The notes beneath the pieces were generated by a model. It did not search any database, had not been told where the DNA came from, and saw only the letters and a program-made list of their open reading frames with translations. Shown one piece after another: positions 11,278 through 22,824 of a DNA stretch of 64,000 nucleotides. Origin of the DNA: Nissolia schottii (taxonomy: Eukaryota; Streptophyta; Magnoliopsida; Fabales; Fabaceae); assembly GCA_003254905.1 (NCBI GenBank), contig QANU01005683.1:37742-101741 (forward strand), in the 5' to 3' direction. Position 1 is the stretch's first letter, and each line of letters begins with the position of its first letter. The position numbers and the translations under genes were made by a program.

Positions 11278-12519
11278 ATAGAAAGAGTTGATTGAATGTT
11301 TTGTATATGCATAGATAGAGAAAGTAGGTGACTTGATTTGAAAAACAAATATAAAATATGAGAAAATATTGAAATATTAATAGGATTAATTAGCATTGTT
11401 ATATATATATATATTACTGCTTAATAAACTTCGTACGAACCATTACAAATTTAAGTACTAGAATATTTCTAAAATGTTATTGCTTCATGAAGCATTAGAT
11501 TATTTTACCATTATATTTAGTTACCAAGATATACATATATTAAATTATATTTTTAATATTTAACTCTTATGAATCTATAAGTTGACTTAACGAATCAAGC
11601 TTAATAGCACTTCACAAGTTTACATAAATTCTCGAGTTAAATGGGGTGTAATTTTGATGGCAGTGGTCAAGACATAGATTCTTTTTTTTTTTTAGTAAGC
11701 ATATATGATGTCTCTTGTAACACTGAACTTATACAAAGTATAAGAGCTTTACCGTTCAAATTGTGAAATGTAACTTGTGCATAAACAAGGAAATTATGAG
11801 TCACGTTAACCCAAGAGTGATTGATCAAATAAGAGTGAAATCTTGGAGTCATCACTTTAGATGAGGTTTTACTTGACCACCGCTGAGAGTCCAAAATTGC
11901 AATAGCAATTCTTGAAGAGCAAAAGAGAAAAATCATTTTTATAAATGCTTGCTCTTTCTGGTGCAAGTTTGGCCATGTATCCAATATATTCCAACTAGTC
12001 CAAAATGATTGTCACTTAAAGTGACAGTTATTTTAAAGTGACAGTTATTTTGAATAGGAAGTAGTGAATTCCATAATGATCCATGTCCAGAGGATGGAAT
12101 GCACATACCCTAAGCACATTACTCTAAAACAAGCAAGGCAACACCTACATGCAAAGATCACTGCTATACCAGTGCACAGGGAATAAACTGTTCTGTACTG
12201 TACTACAAATTAGTTTTCATGCAAATAAAACAAATTCTCTATGTTGGTATGCCAGAGTCATATACAACAATTCCAAAATGTTGGAAGCACAGGAATATCT
12301 TTTACAAGGTGTTGTAAGAAAGTCAACAAGTACTTCACCCAAAACATGTGAGAGCCAGAAGGGAATGATCCTAAAAAAATTCATGCCCTCTGATGAAGCA
12401 GCATTTGTACATTTACGGTATATGCCATACGTAGCCTTAGCAGACGGATCGCAATAGCAGCTCGATGCTTAGAGAGATCCTGTAAATGGATGAAGGAACA
12501 TTTTCCAGCTTGCCTCAAC
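11278..12519. other. Downstream flank of the NIPA9-like gene
   Basis: No independent gene seen. The part nearest 12519 should hold the 3'UTR and polyadenylation region of the minus-strand NIPA9-like gene. A plus-strand open frame of 102 codons at 12149-12457 has no recognisable domain. Around 12015-12053 'aaagtgacagttatttt' occurs twice in tandem. Confidence 0.5.
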
Positions 12520-15500
12520 TCAAGCCTTTTCTTTCGAAGATGACGATAGCAAATGATTTAACGTTGCCGCTGGAATGACAGCGCTTGGACTCGGTTCCCT
12601 TACACGGGAAGAACTGGTTCTTCTAGGGCCATAACTCTTATTGCGCCGTGAAGAACACGAAAGGAATTTCACTAGCCGTGTTGAACCGACAAGTAAAATC
12701 ACGCCCATGATAATAAGCAGCCTGCAGCAGAATGTTTAGTATGTTATGAACCTCTTTATGAGATAAGAATGTGATGTCTACCAAAATGGTATTGATCTAT
12801 GTCTTCAATTTCCATTCATCTTGAGAGAGTTATTTACCAACCCAGATAAAGATTTGAACAACAAATTCCATGAAAGCTGCAAAATGTTTATAACCCAGAT
12901 GGAAAGTATTGAAGTGTTGTGAGTTTATTTCTGCATTATTCTCTATATTAGGAACCTTGGAAGGCAAGGGATGTGAAATCTTTTAACTTACAATCCATTG
13001 ATCATTTAACTTTCAATCCATCGATCATTTAACTTTCAATCCATCGATCAGATAAATATGAAGTCATCAGTTTAGATTCTTGATTCTGGGGTGGGGAAGA
13101 GGTTTAATCCATGCATGAGATTGGATATTTCTCATTTTTTTGGCACTCAAGTAAACCATCATTTTCATCCCAAGGTTGGCACAACCAATCAAATTCGTCC
13201 CCAAGCTTTCAAAATAGGCAACTTAGTCCCCGAAGTTCGCAAATATCCATTAAGTTTGTCCCATGGGTTAAGTGGCTTGGGGATGAACCTAATGGATGTT
13301 TGTCAACTTCAGGGACTAATTTGCCTATTTTAAAAGTGTTGGGACGAATTTGATTGGTTGTGCCAACTTTAGGAACGAAAATGATGGTTTACTCCACTCT
13401 AAAACTTCAACTTGTATGCTAAGAAAAACCCAGTTAGAAGCTTTTTAACACTATTCGACTAACTATGCATTGCCACGTCATTAAACATGCTACTCTCTCA
13501 CTAACTGCCTCAAAAGCCACACATGTGATAGCATATGATTTATTGATGGTGTAAAAAATTTTACACTATCTATGTATTGAACAAAGCGTAACATCTTATA
13601 TTACCATCCAAGAAGAAGTGCTACACGAGCTTTTGGCGCAGAAGGGAGTCGCTCGCCCAAAGCAAGCATCCCAGCAAGTACACCAGTCACGATTGATGCC
13701 ACAGCAGCACATGTAGAAACTACAATAGCCCGACCATGCTTTAGACCTCGTGTCTGCATAGCACGGAATATAAAGATTATTTCATTAGAGATTACCAAAA
13801 TTGTAATTAGCAGTGTAAAACTTGAACAAAGGGCGAAAAAAATTTACACAAATGTAGATCATATAGAAAGTGGTCTTCAGAATACCTGGTAGTAAAACCC
13901 TGTACCACTACAACACACACTGATCATGATGCATAGAGGAACCAACAGCTGGTGAAAACCTTGCTCTAGGAATAGAAATCCCATCTTTGATATCACAGAT
14001 GAAATCCTGCATTTTGGTGCAAATTGAGAGTCAAGACATATAATCAAGTTCACTTGTGCAAAAAATAGTTGCAATATCCAAGTTCGGTTAATTGCCAACT
14101 AAAATCAGTGATATTCCACTTAAGCCAACAATTCTAATTAGAGTTTAGATACTATAGAAAGAAATGCTACAGTCATAAGCTTAAGCTATGCCAATTGCTT
14201 GTGACATGGAGTAACAGTATAAGCAGCTAATGTAAAATAGTCAAAAAAACTTAGATGGAATTGATGATTAATAATAAAGAAGTTTCTTGTGATATTTTTC
14301 AAAGGTTGAAGTAAATATAAGGAGGCCAAATTTTGTGGCAATGTACTGTTTATGCAGTTTCCTCTTGTATTATTGGTTGGAGCACAATAACCAGTTCTCT
14401 CAGCCGCTAATATGGGATATGACAGTGTTTACAATCTCTCAGTGCTGCTGTATTCATGGTTGTTTACAATCTCTCAGTGCTGCTGTATTCATGGTTGTTT
14501 CTAAGGAACTTCGAGCTCTAATATACAGGGAGATGGGACAATTACGTTACTTTTTAGAACATCTTTGGCCGTTTTCCGGAAAAACAAAATCTCCTGGCTG
14601 CAATATTCTATTTTCTCTCCGAAATCCATTTTTATCAAAGAAAAACACCACAAGTCGGCACATGCAAATAATATCCACTAAAGTAGGAAATGCCTAATTT
14701 AATTTTGTTAAAGAAGGAGACTCCTATTTAATTCTCAGAATCTTTATCCTGATATTGAGTAGTTGAGGTATATGAAAGAAGTGATATGTGCCATTGTCCA
14801 TACAAGAAGGGAATACATAGAAAGGGTAGAGAGGGAAGCAAAAGTACCCAAACAAGATTCCAGATTCCAAGCCATAAATGATTTCCTCAACAACGTCATA
14901 TTCCATCTGTATAGCTTAAAAATGTCAAGTAATGGGAAAAAACAATGCGGGCGATAATAATGACAGTAAACATGTAAATCTGAAGGGTCAGCTTAATAAA
15001 AAGCATGAATTACCATCTCTTGTTCTCTTCGATGACGCCTGCATATTCTAAGCCATCCATTAAGCAGTACCTGTACAAGAGTAATATCACTTAAAATTGC
15101 ACTGGTGCACTAAGATGTTTTAAAGTGAAGTTACTGAAGCCTATGAAAAAAATTCAACTAATATTATAACAAATAATAGTCTTCTGATAATGCTATGATG
15201 TTAATCAAAAGACAAGCAAAATGAATTGAATGCATTCCAAGAGACCAGCAAAATGCCTTCCTATTGGATTGAAAGGGAAGAAGGCAGTTAGTTTGGCATG
15301 CATAGACTCAAGACCTAAGGGGAAGAATAATATGAATACTAATATGATTAGGCAAAACAGATTACCAAGTAACAAAACGGGGTTTGGCTCAGTCAAATAA
15401 TAATTAAAATTTTAAAGACATAAATTTATGCATTTGTTATATGCCACTATTATGGATGCCATCTACATTCAGCAGATTCAGGGAAACATAATATTCCGAT

Positions 15501-17344
15501 GGAAATGAGTGGGAAAATCAGATTGCCAAGTAATCAAATTAAGCTTCTCTCATTCAAATAACAATTATAATTTTAAAAAAATGTATGCAACTTCATGCAT
15601 GATTATATGCCACTATTAACTATTTCACAATGTTTTCAAGCATTTCCTCACAGGCTTGTCAAGTGACACAAATGACTTCTTGCTACAATGTCACACGAAT
15701 GCTAAATATTTCTGACCACAAAAGCATATGACTATAAAATTAGTTGATTCATAAGACAAGGTACCTACAAACAAGATGAAAACAACAAATGCCAGACATG
15801 GTATGTGAAAAATGGACAGAGCAACCGCCTCTTGCTCTTCACCTCCAGCACCAACTCCTAAAAATAGCAAAAGCATAGATAATAGTTAACCAATAGTGTC
15901 CCACAAATACAAAATCATAGATTAATACAATGACACTTCGGGGGATTGAGTCCAACAAAAGACAGCAAAGCATAGTTTTATTAGCAGCCAGATAACAGAA
16001 ATGAGAGAAACTCCAAAGAACTCAGTCCATTGCTAAGATTATCTGACATGAGTGAAAACCTTTAGCATAGAGACAAACAAAATGATCACAATTACTATAT
16101 TATATGCAGATTCAGATTCCGAACTGTATGAACAGCTATAAAGTTCATTAACCCCCCCCCCAATCACAATCAACTTAATGAATTGTCAGAAACTCACTAA
16201 ACTAAATTTCTCTATTGTTTAACACAGAGACACACAAACCTTGTTCTTTGTTGCATTTAAAGGAAGTAAAAGCAACTGAACTTAAATACTTTTTAGGCAA
16301 ATTCAAAACTTACATTACCTATTGTGCCAAAACCTGCCAAGGTGATGCCAACCCAATCAACAACATTCATGACTTCCTTCAGATAAAAATGAGAAAATAT
16401 TGAAAGAATTGCGAGTCCACATCCAGAAACCGGTTGGATCACAGAGACCTATATTTGAAAGAGAAAACCACAATGATTACCAATGGCAAAAAATCTATGC
16501 AAAAACACTAGAATAGCATGATAAGGATCATTTTGGTATTGGAGAAGAACCAGGGTTGAAAAATTCATTGAGTTTTCAACACAACTTTACAAACAAAATT
16601 GATCCATCTCCATTTTTAACCACATACCAAACACAACATAACGAACAAGAACCCCTTCAAATTCAGATTTAGTGTTATTTTTTATTCCCAATATGGAGTT
16701 ATAGACAATAGGGGCTATTAGGGCACTTACTGGAGCCAGAGATATTGCCCTTAACATCAACAATGCACCAAATATATCCATTAGAAAACCTAACGCCCAG
16801 GTTCTGTTTAAAGCATAAGCCCTTATGACCTGAAAAAAACACAATTGCAATCACAGAATCAGTATCCAAACAGTGACTTATTGGTCACATAAGCTCGAAT
16901 TAAGACTATTTTTTAATTTAAAAACAAAAAACTAAAAAGCAAAATGTAAACTTGGAATTAACCCTTTTTCCAGATTTCCCACCCAAACCTTACACATGCA
17001 TGAAAAAATATCCAATTTCACCATCACACACACACACACACAAAAAAAATGGAATTTCTGAGTTCAGCTATAAATGTCTAATTTGAGAGAAACCCATATG
17101 ATTCAAATCACGTAGTTATCAGAAAAGTTCAAATCTTTAATGGGATGGGGTCATGGGGCATATTAGAATGAGAAAAAATAAAATAAAATCTATTCTTTTT
17201 TTTAAAAGTAAAAATAAAATAAAAAAAGCGTGCCTTGAACTTGAAAGAGAGAGGGGGAAGAATGATAGTGCCCTTCTTCTGAAGAATCTTTCCGATGTTG
17301 TTGCCGGCGGTGGCCGCCACCGTTAAGACAATGGATTCCCACAT
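12520..17344 (-). CDS. NIPA9: Probable magnesium transporter, NIPA/DUF803 family (NIPA9-like)
   Basis: Multi-pass membrane protein of the NIPA family (probable Mg2+ transporters). Nine coding exons on the minus strand: 17344-17234, 16829-16731, 16448-16319, 15857-15769, 15070-15014, 14906-14848, 14006-13886, 13753-13605, 12721-12520. They total 1017 nt and give 338 residues with every splice phase consistent. Order of recognisable segments: N-terminal helix with TAGNNIGKILQKKG; RAYALNRTWALGFLMD and SLAPVS; QPVSGCGLAILSIFSHFYLKE; GVGAGGEEQE; EYDVVEEIIYGLESGILFG; CCSGTGFYYQTRGLKHGRA; VASIVTGVLAGMLALGE; and a last helix LLIIMGVILLVGSTRL. About nine hydrophobic segments are visible, then a Ser-rich hydrophilic tail. 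Length matches what I remember for plant NIPA9 (about 340). All introns are GT-AG except intron 1, where the exon ends AAG and the intron starts GCACGC (GC-AG). A MITE and tandem duplications lie in introns. The start is supported by the conserved MWES start. The substrate is inferred from the family. Confidence 0.93.
12982..13050. repeat. 23-bp tandem repeat, three copies, in the last NIPA9-like intron
   Basis: The unit 'tttaactttcaatccatcga' plus 'tca' occurs three times head to tail (12982-13004, 13005-13027, 13028-13050). The first copy differs at two bases. Confidence 0.85.
13151..13392. mobile_element. Hairpin MITE in the last intron of the NIPA9-like gene
   Basis: Two arms of about 110 bp (13151-13264 and 13275-13392) are near-perfect reverse complements, starting GTAAACCATCATTTTC and ending in its complement. 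Shared inner phrases include 'ttggcacaaccaatcaaatt' and 'aaaataggcaa'. The whole element is 242 bp and non-coding. Overlapping 80-codon open frames here are by-products of the repeat. No unambiguous target duplication was seen. The superfamily is unknown, but its 'ttagtccc...aagtt' wording resembles other inverted-repeat elements in this window. Confidence 0.75.
14427..14496. repeat. 35-bp perfect tandem duplication in a NIPA9-like intron
   Basis: A 35-bp unit beginning 'gtttacaatctctcagtgct' is present twice without mismatch (14427-14461 and 14462-14496), within intron 6. Confidence 0.9.
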
Positions 17345-17553
17345 GATGATGATGATGATGCCTTTGTTTTTGTTATATATATATATTTGATGATTTTGAA
17401 CTTTTTGTGTTTTGTTCCTCTTTTTGAAATTTGCAGTGGTGAGAATGGTGAAGGAAGAATCTCTTTGGTTGTGATTTGTTGGTTGGGTTCTGGTTCTGGT
17501 TCTGGTTCTGGTTCACGATCTGTGTTTGGTTGTTTTACTTCTTGTGCTAGCAA
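17323..17553 (-). promoter_or_regulatory. Possible upstream ORF overlapping the NIPA9-like start
   Basis: A 76-codon frame starts 209 nt upstream of the NIPA9-like ATG and ends 22 nt past it in another frame. It contains a run of Glu-Pro repeats encoded by the hexanucleotide tract at 17486-17514. If the transcript starts upstream of 17553, ribosomes using this ATG would bypass the main start. The transcription start is not known, so this is only a candidate. A (TA)n stretch near 17377-17391 could be a TATA region instead, which would exclude the uORF. Confidence 0.3.
17486..17514. repeat. Hexanucleotide repeat (GGTTCT)n
   Basis: Almost five uninterrupted units of ggttct, just upstream of the NIPA9-like coding start (minus strand agaacc). 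Confidence 0.85.
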
Positions 17554-18082
17554 AGCAAGCTATTAATTAATTATTAACTATTATTAATTAATATTTTTTT
17601 GGTACATATTAATTAATATATCTATTTGTAGTTGGTTGAGCTTTATTTTTCTTTTTTACGGGTTTTGCTTGTTAAGTATAAAAAATGGTAAGTTTTTATC
17701 TAAGAAGCACATACACATACACAATACGACACTCAACAAAGTGACATGTGAATTTTAAAATTTTACAGGATACAGACATGATATCTATATGTATAAAATT
17801 AAATATTTATAATAAACTTTTAATATTTTCACCGATTGATATTAAAATAATAATTTTTAATATTTTCTAAATCCCTTTCAAAATATATAGAATATTTAAG
17901 ACATCACGTGCTAATACTTGTTAATTTTTTAAAAGTCCATATTATTATAAATTATTTAATATTTAAAATATTTTTTTTCAGACATGGCACGAGCCTCTCA
18001 AATATAGCTCAAATATGCTTGGACGTGACTAATCATGATTTTTTTTTATACTTTTGGACACCTGCAATATGTGTGTCAGATG
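17554..18082. other. Intergenic; probable promoter side of the NIPA9-like gene
   Basis: AT-rich sequence without gene signals. The part nearest 17554 is presumably the promoter of the minus-strand NIPA9-like gene, but I could not place a convincing TATA box. Confidence 0.4.
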
Positions 18083-19528
18083 AGTATTGTAACAACCCAT
18101 GATTTTCTTAAAATGGGGGGGGGCATTGCAGTGGCCCGGTGCAGTTTGGGCGTTGCAATGCTCCTTGAGCGCTATACCAGAATGGAGGTCAGTGACCTGG
18201 TTGGCAAGTCAGTTTTTCCTATAAATATAAGTCTCTCTTGAGTGTTTTTACTTCCTAGTTCACTCAGAAAGCTATGAAGGTTGTGTTTTGAGCGTGAACT
18301 TTCTCTTAGCTCTGGTTTTATTTTTTCTTATGAGGAAGCAGTGCCTCCACATAGGGTGTCCACGCTTAGGAGCTTCCAGTCCCTAGTTATCCATCATTCC
18401 AAGTGAGTGATTTTCTTCATGATCTATTTTTAAACCATATATTTATTTTAAACATTATTTTATTATGCATGTTTTATAAAACTCTAAGAGGAGGAATTTA
18501 TTTTCCCTGTAATGCTTATGAAATTAGTTATTTATTTAGAAATTTCTTTATTTATGAAAATATTTATGAAACTATTTTAGAAACTCATGAAAATTATTTT
18601 AAAACCACTTGAGACCATAAAACATTTTTGCATTTAAGTATGACATGTTGCATGTGTATGAATGTTTATGAACAAGTTGGTTATGTTATGCTATCAATTA
18701 TCAATCAATGTATTTATGTTATCATGTATGCATTGTTTTCATGGGAGTAGGTCTAGGATAGAACTATACGTTAGTAACAACACATGTTGACCTTAATATA
18801 CCTTGTACAATCGTAACATAGAATAAGATTCAGACATATAGAATAATTGTGGCAAGACCATGAACCACAAACATAGGTAGTCTATGAGGCCCAGTGTCAT
18901 ATATCATGTAGAATAGGGAAAGATCGTGAGACCTGGACATTATCACGAATAACTAAATCATATTGTTCAGATTCGTCTATCTAGTGAATTCCCTACTTTA
19001 TATTATGTTTTAAATGTTTTATGTATGTAATATAAGTTGTATAATGTGTTTGGTTGATATTATATTATATTATGTATTGCATATGCTTGTCATGTCTACG
19101 AAATGTCTCACGTCGCCATAGCGTCCATCATTTACTAAACGATGACTCACCCCTCATCAATATTTTTTCAGGTAGCGTTGATGAGGATATTCCCCTCATC
19201 CAATAGATTCCAACAGTTCAGAATTTGGTGAGCTTCACTTTGTAGTAAAGTATTTAGTAGTTGTTTCGTTATGCCAATTTATCGTGCTCCATTAGAACAC
19301 AGGCAGGAACTGGTTAGGCATTTATATTTTCATTTTTAGTATTTTATTTAAAGGATATTTTAAGTAATAGTTTGGTTCTTTTATTAGAGACCAATTAGTT
19401 TAATTAATGGATTTTATTTATTTATTTATTTAAAAGTTCGTTTTTATGAAAATCATATGACATTAGAGGCTTTCATAAGGGAACTAGTCTCTTACCTGTC
19501 AATGACATGTATGGGGTGTCACAAGTAT
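18083..19528 (+). mobile_element. Solo LTR (Ty3/gypsy, Tekay-like) with target duplication
   Basis: The LTR spans 18088-19523 (1436 bp), starting TGTAACAACCCATGATTTTC and ending GGGGTGTCACA. It is flanked by the identical 5-bp duplication AGTAT (18083-18087 and 19524-19528). No internal region or second LTR lies next to it, so it is a solo LTR left by recombination between the two LTRs of a full element. The TGTAACAACCC...GGGGTGTCACA ends are typical of plant chromovirus (Tekay/Del) LTRs; that lineage call is from memory. Confidence 0.85.
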
Positions 19529-19781
19529 CTTCGCGTATTAGTATTTGCGGTGTATTGAACATGAGAACACGACAATCTAACAAAGTATTTGTGCTTCCTA
19601 GTTTTTATTAAAAAATAAATAAAAAATTTTAAGTGTCCAATGTATTAAACTTATTTGACTATCTTAAGTGTTGAATTTATTTTAAAAAAAAAACTTAAGT
19701 GCTCAAGACATTAATTTTAAAACAATATGGAAAAACAAAACATGCCATTGTCCAATCATATATAATCATACTATAAAGTAT

Positions 19782-19820
<39 letters not shown>

Positions 19821-20639
19821 CATATTATTAGACTTATTTGACTATCTGAAAAATTACATAAAAAATATAATTTATTAATACCATAAAATAGTTTACACAA
19901 AGTACAAATAAGTAACCAAACCACTTCCTATTTTAAAAAAACATAACCAAACCACTATCAAAGCATCCAAACGTTGGTATCATGGTAAAGACTAATTTGG
20001 TCCATGTTGAGTTTGGGACTAACTTGGTCCTAGGCCCAAATTGTTGAGTTGAAAAAATAGAAGGACTATTTACCAAAGAAAATGTTACTGGTCATTTAAA
20101 TACCTTCACCATCCCTCCACAGCCACCGAGGCTAGCGCCACCCCACGTCTTCTGACAACCACTTTGACCATTGCATTCAAACCACCACCACCTGCTCGCA
20201 CCCAAACACTTTGAGACCTCGCTCCCCACCTTTCTCTCTCCAACTTCTTCTTGGCAAGGTTAATAACAAAATCACTCTAACACTCTAGACGATGGTTTTC
20301 TCAGACGCGAATGATGGCGACGAAGATGTGACGAAGCTACCAAGTTCGTGGAGTAAGACCATGACGAAGTTGCGATGTCTGTAGTAGCTGTGATGCGAAG
20401 GGAGACATTATCCTCGTCGCTCAGATTTGGAGTTTTGTTGATCATTCGTGGGCTTGCTAGTTCCGGGGTCGTTGGCCCATAACTTAGCACTAGTTTTTGG
20501 ACCGCAATCGGCAGCGAAGTTAACCATCATTCTCTGTCTAATCTTTTTCTTCTACCTTTTCTATTTTCTGATCTCAAGGTTTTGGATTTAGGGAAGAATG
20601 TGAATATTTGTTGGTGTGGATCTCAACTTGTTGAGGCTG
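19529..20639. other. Intergenic with a (TA)n microsatellite
   Basis: A TA dinucleotide run lies at about 19786-19818. Sequence at 19985-20070 carries 'aatttggtcc/aacttggtcc' wording seen at ends of inverted-repeat elements elsewhere in the window (also 44400-44490). No gene recognised. Confidence 0.5.
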
Positions 20640-21790
20640 TGTTGGTGGTGGCAGTTTAGTTGGTGGTGACAAGACTAGGCACTTTGCAAAGAATTTTCGT
20701 AACACCTTCGCCCATGCAATAAAGGCCAGGGAGAGTCTTCATCCTTACTACTAAGGAGACCAACATGTCCAACGATCTAATCTAGAGTAAGTTCCAAATG
20801 GGAGGTATAATCTTAATTGTTCTTTATGATTCAAGCGCATCACATTCCTTTATTCCCTTTGACTATGCTAAGAAGTTAGAATTAACCACATCTGCACTAA
20901 CTTATGTATTAGTTGCTGTAATGACCCAGGGTTATCATAGTTATCTCTGTCCTCACTACAAAACTTGTCAAAACATGTCAAGTCTATTTACAAAGTCACT
21001 ATACAATAGTAAATAGGACCTTTGTAGTCGACCTTATTTGTCTCCCTTTGTCTGGTATAAATATAATTCTAGGGATGGATTGGCTCACAATCAATCGTGT
21101 GGTTTTAGATTGTGCTTCTAAATCCTTAGCATTCCTCGACACATATGTCAAACCCTCAAGTCAAACACTAGACCATGAACCTGGATCAAAATGTTTAGCG
21201 ATTGAGCCTGTGACCTTTTACTATTGTAAGTTGGATAATTACGAATACTCCTGTTTTGCATCCTCTTAGGTTAAGATTGAGCAAATTCTGGCTGAATCCC
21301 TATTGTTTTTAAGTATCTGGATGTGTTTCTTGAGGATATACCCAAGGTTCCCCTTGAAAGGGAGGTGGAGTTTTTTGTGGACTTGCTCCTCGACACTGGG
21401 CCGATATCAATTGCTCCTTACCGTATGTCCCTTGTGGAACTGAAGGAGTTATAGGACTAGTTGCAGGACTTGTTAAGTTAGAATTTTATTAGGCCAAGTG
21501 CATCATCGTGGGGAGCTTTGGTGTTGTTCGTGAAAAAGAAGGATAAATCTGAGGTTATGTGTAGATTATATGCAGTTGAATAAGGTGACCATTAAGAACA
21601 AGTACCACATGCCTAGGATTGATGATTCAATGAACAAGCTAATCAGAGCAGTAGTGCTCTCTAAGATTGATTTAAGGTTAGGTTACCACCAAATTACAGT
21701 TAAGGACGCAGATATCCTAAAGACACTTTAGGACCCGATATGGTCATTATGAGTTCACTATCATGTATTTTTGTTTACATGACGTGAATA
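20640..21790 (+). pseudogene. Ty3/gypsy gag-pol remnant (protease and reverse transcriptase)
   Basis: In shifting plus-strand frames the order is: a decayed zinc-knuckle-like piece (near 20670-20700); an aspartic protease start DSSASHSF (20830-20855, active-site DSGA altered to DSSA); the protease flank INIILGMDWLTINRVVLDC (21055-21115); then reverse transcriptase with [35 protein letters not shown] and [13 protein letters not shown] (about 21480-21710). These are standard gypsy RT blocks, and the wording fits the chromovirus/Tekay group. Several stops and at least two frame changes make it dead, and it breaks off after the RT palm before the YVDD region. Integrase and RNase H are absent. Confidence 0.8.
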
Positions 21791-22546
21791 TGAAAGAGGC
21801 CGTCTTATGAAGACCTTATGCCATACATTACATACATCGTATACAGACATCATACACTTATGTGTGAGGGGAATATGAGTTTCTCTTACACGCCCTATGG
21901 CAGCATCCTTCTCATTACATCATGTTCATCATTCTCCTTTGTAGACTATGGGAGCGTCATCCCCGTTCGGTTTACAACCGTCGTCTCTAACAAAAAAAGG
22001 ATTGCAAAATTGAAATTATCTCACCCAAAAACCATAGGAAAGGTTGGCTTCTATGCCACGTCAGCAGCAACAGAACACGTGGCAGTGACATATCTAAAAC
22101 TCAACACCACTTCAGCGTCGTGGTCAACGCTCGACAGAGTAGTCAACGAAGCTTGGCGGGTCGCTTCTGTGGGCTTCACTGACTTTTGATTTGTGATTTT
22201 CTTTTATAGAACAAAGCGAATTAGGCTGCACTTGGATATGGACTGGGCCAAAATTGAGACGGATGCGGGTTCTAGGCTATAGGCACTAGACCACTCGGAA
22301 CGGAGGAAAATGCATCGCTGTAGATGCATGCGTCAGGGACCACAAGCCAAGGAGCACATAGAGCGAGGCATAAAAGACTTTGTAGGCACGTGAGGGTGCG
22401 TGCAATGTCGGAACTACACCAGCTTTCAGTGGCGAGAATGGTGGAGGACGGCGAATGGTGGAGTGCAGACGGTGAGAAAAGAAAAATAGAGCTCAGGAAG
22501 GAAAAAAAAAATCAGAGAAGGCCTATGGGAGAGAGAGGTTGGCTTA
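21791..22546 (-). mobile_element. Probable non-coding interior of an LTR element
   Basis: This stretch lies between the gypsy relic and the primer-binding site at 22547, so at least its right part should be the leader of the minus-strand LTR element whose 5' LTR is 22556-22824. No gag-pol domain and no second LTR were seen. The plus-strand open frames of 123 and 81 codons have no recognisable domain. Confidence 0.3.
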
Positions 22547-22824
22547 CTAATACCATGTTAAGAGTGTAGACACTCAACACAGAAGCTCAACAGTAAGACG
22601 AAAAAAGGAGAGATTTTATGAATATTGAATGTATTTCTGAATTGTGTGTTCTTTACAGCAAAAGGTGAGCCTATTTATAGGCTGAAATCTTAACGGCTGA
22701 ATATCAATGTAATAAAGAAGATAATCAATCTAATCCTAATTACAATCAATTATAATTAATAAGATATTTACATAATACAATCAAATCAAATCAAATGATA
22801 TAATATATCAATTATATCTTATCA
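22547..22824 (-). mobile_element. Copia/TRIM-type 5' LTR with primer-binding site
   Basis: On the minus strand the LTR (22824-22556, 269 bp) starts TGATAAGATATAATTGATAT and ends CTCTTAACA. It is followed at once by TGGTATTAG (22555-22547), a one-base variant of the initiator-Met tRNA primer-binding site. A TATA-like CTATAAATAGG lies inside. The partner LTR was not found in the window. Confidence 0.65.

Noticed and set aside
13091..13353. Two overlapping 80-codon plus-strand frames
   Set aside because: Both lie mainly in the hairpin MITE inside an intron of the minus-strand NIPA9-like gene.
14335..14697. 120-codon plus-strand frame
   Set aside because: It lies in NIPA9-like intron 6, on the other strand, and its length comes partly from the 35-bp duplication.
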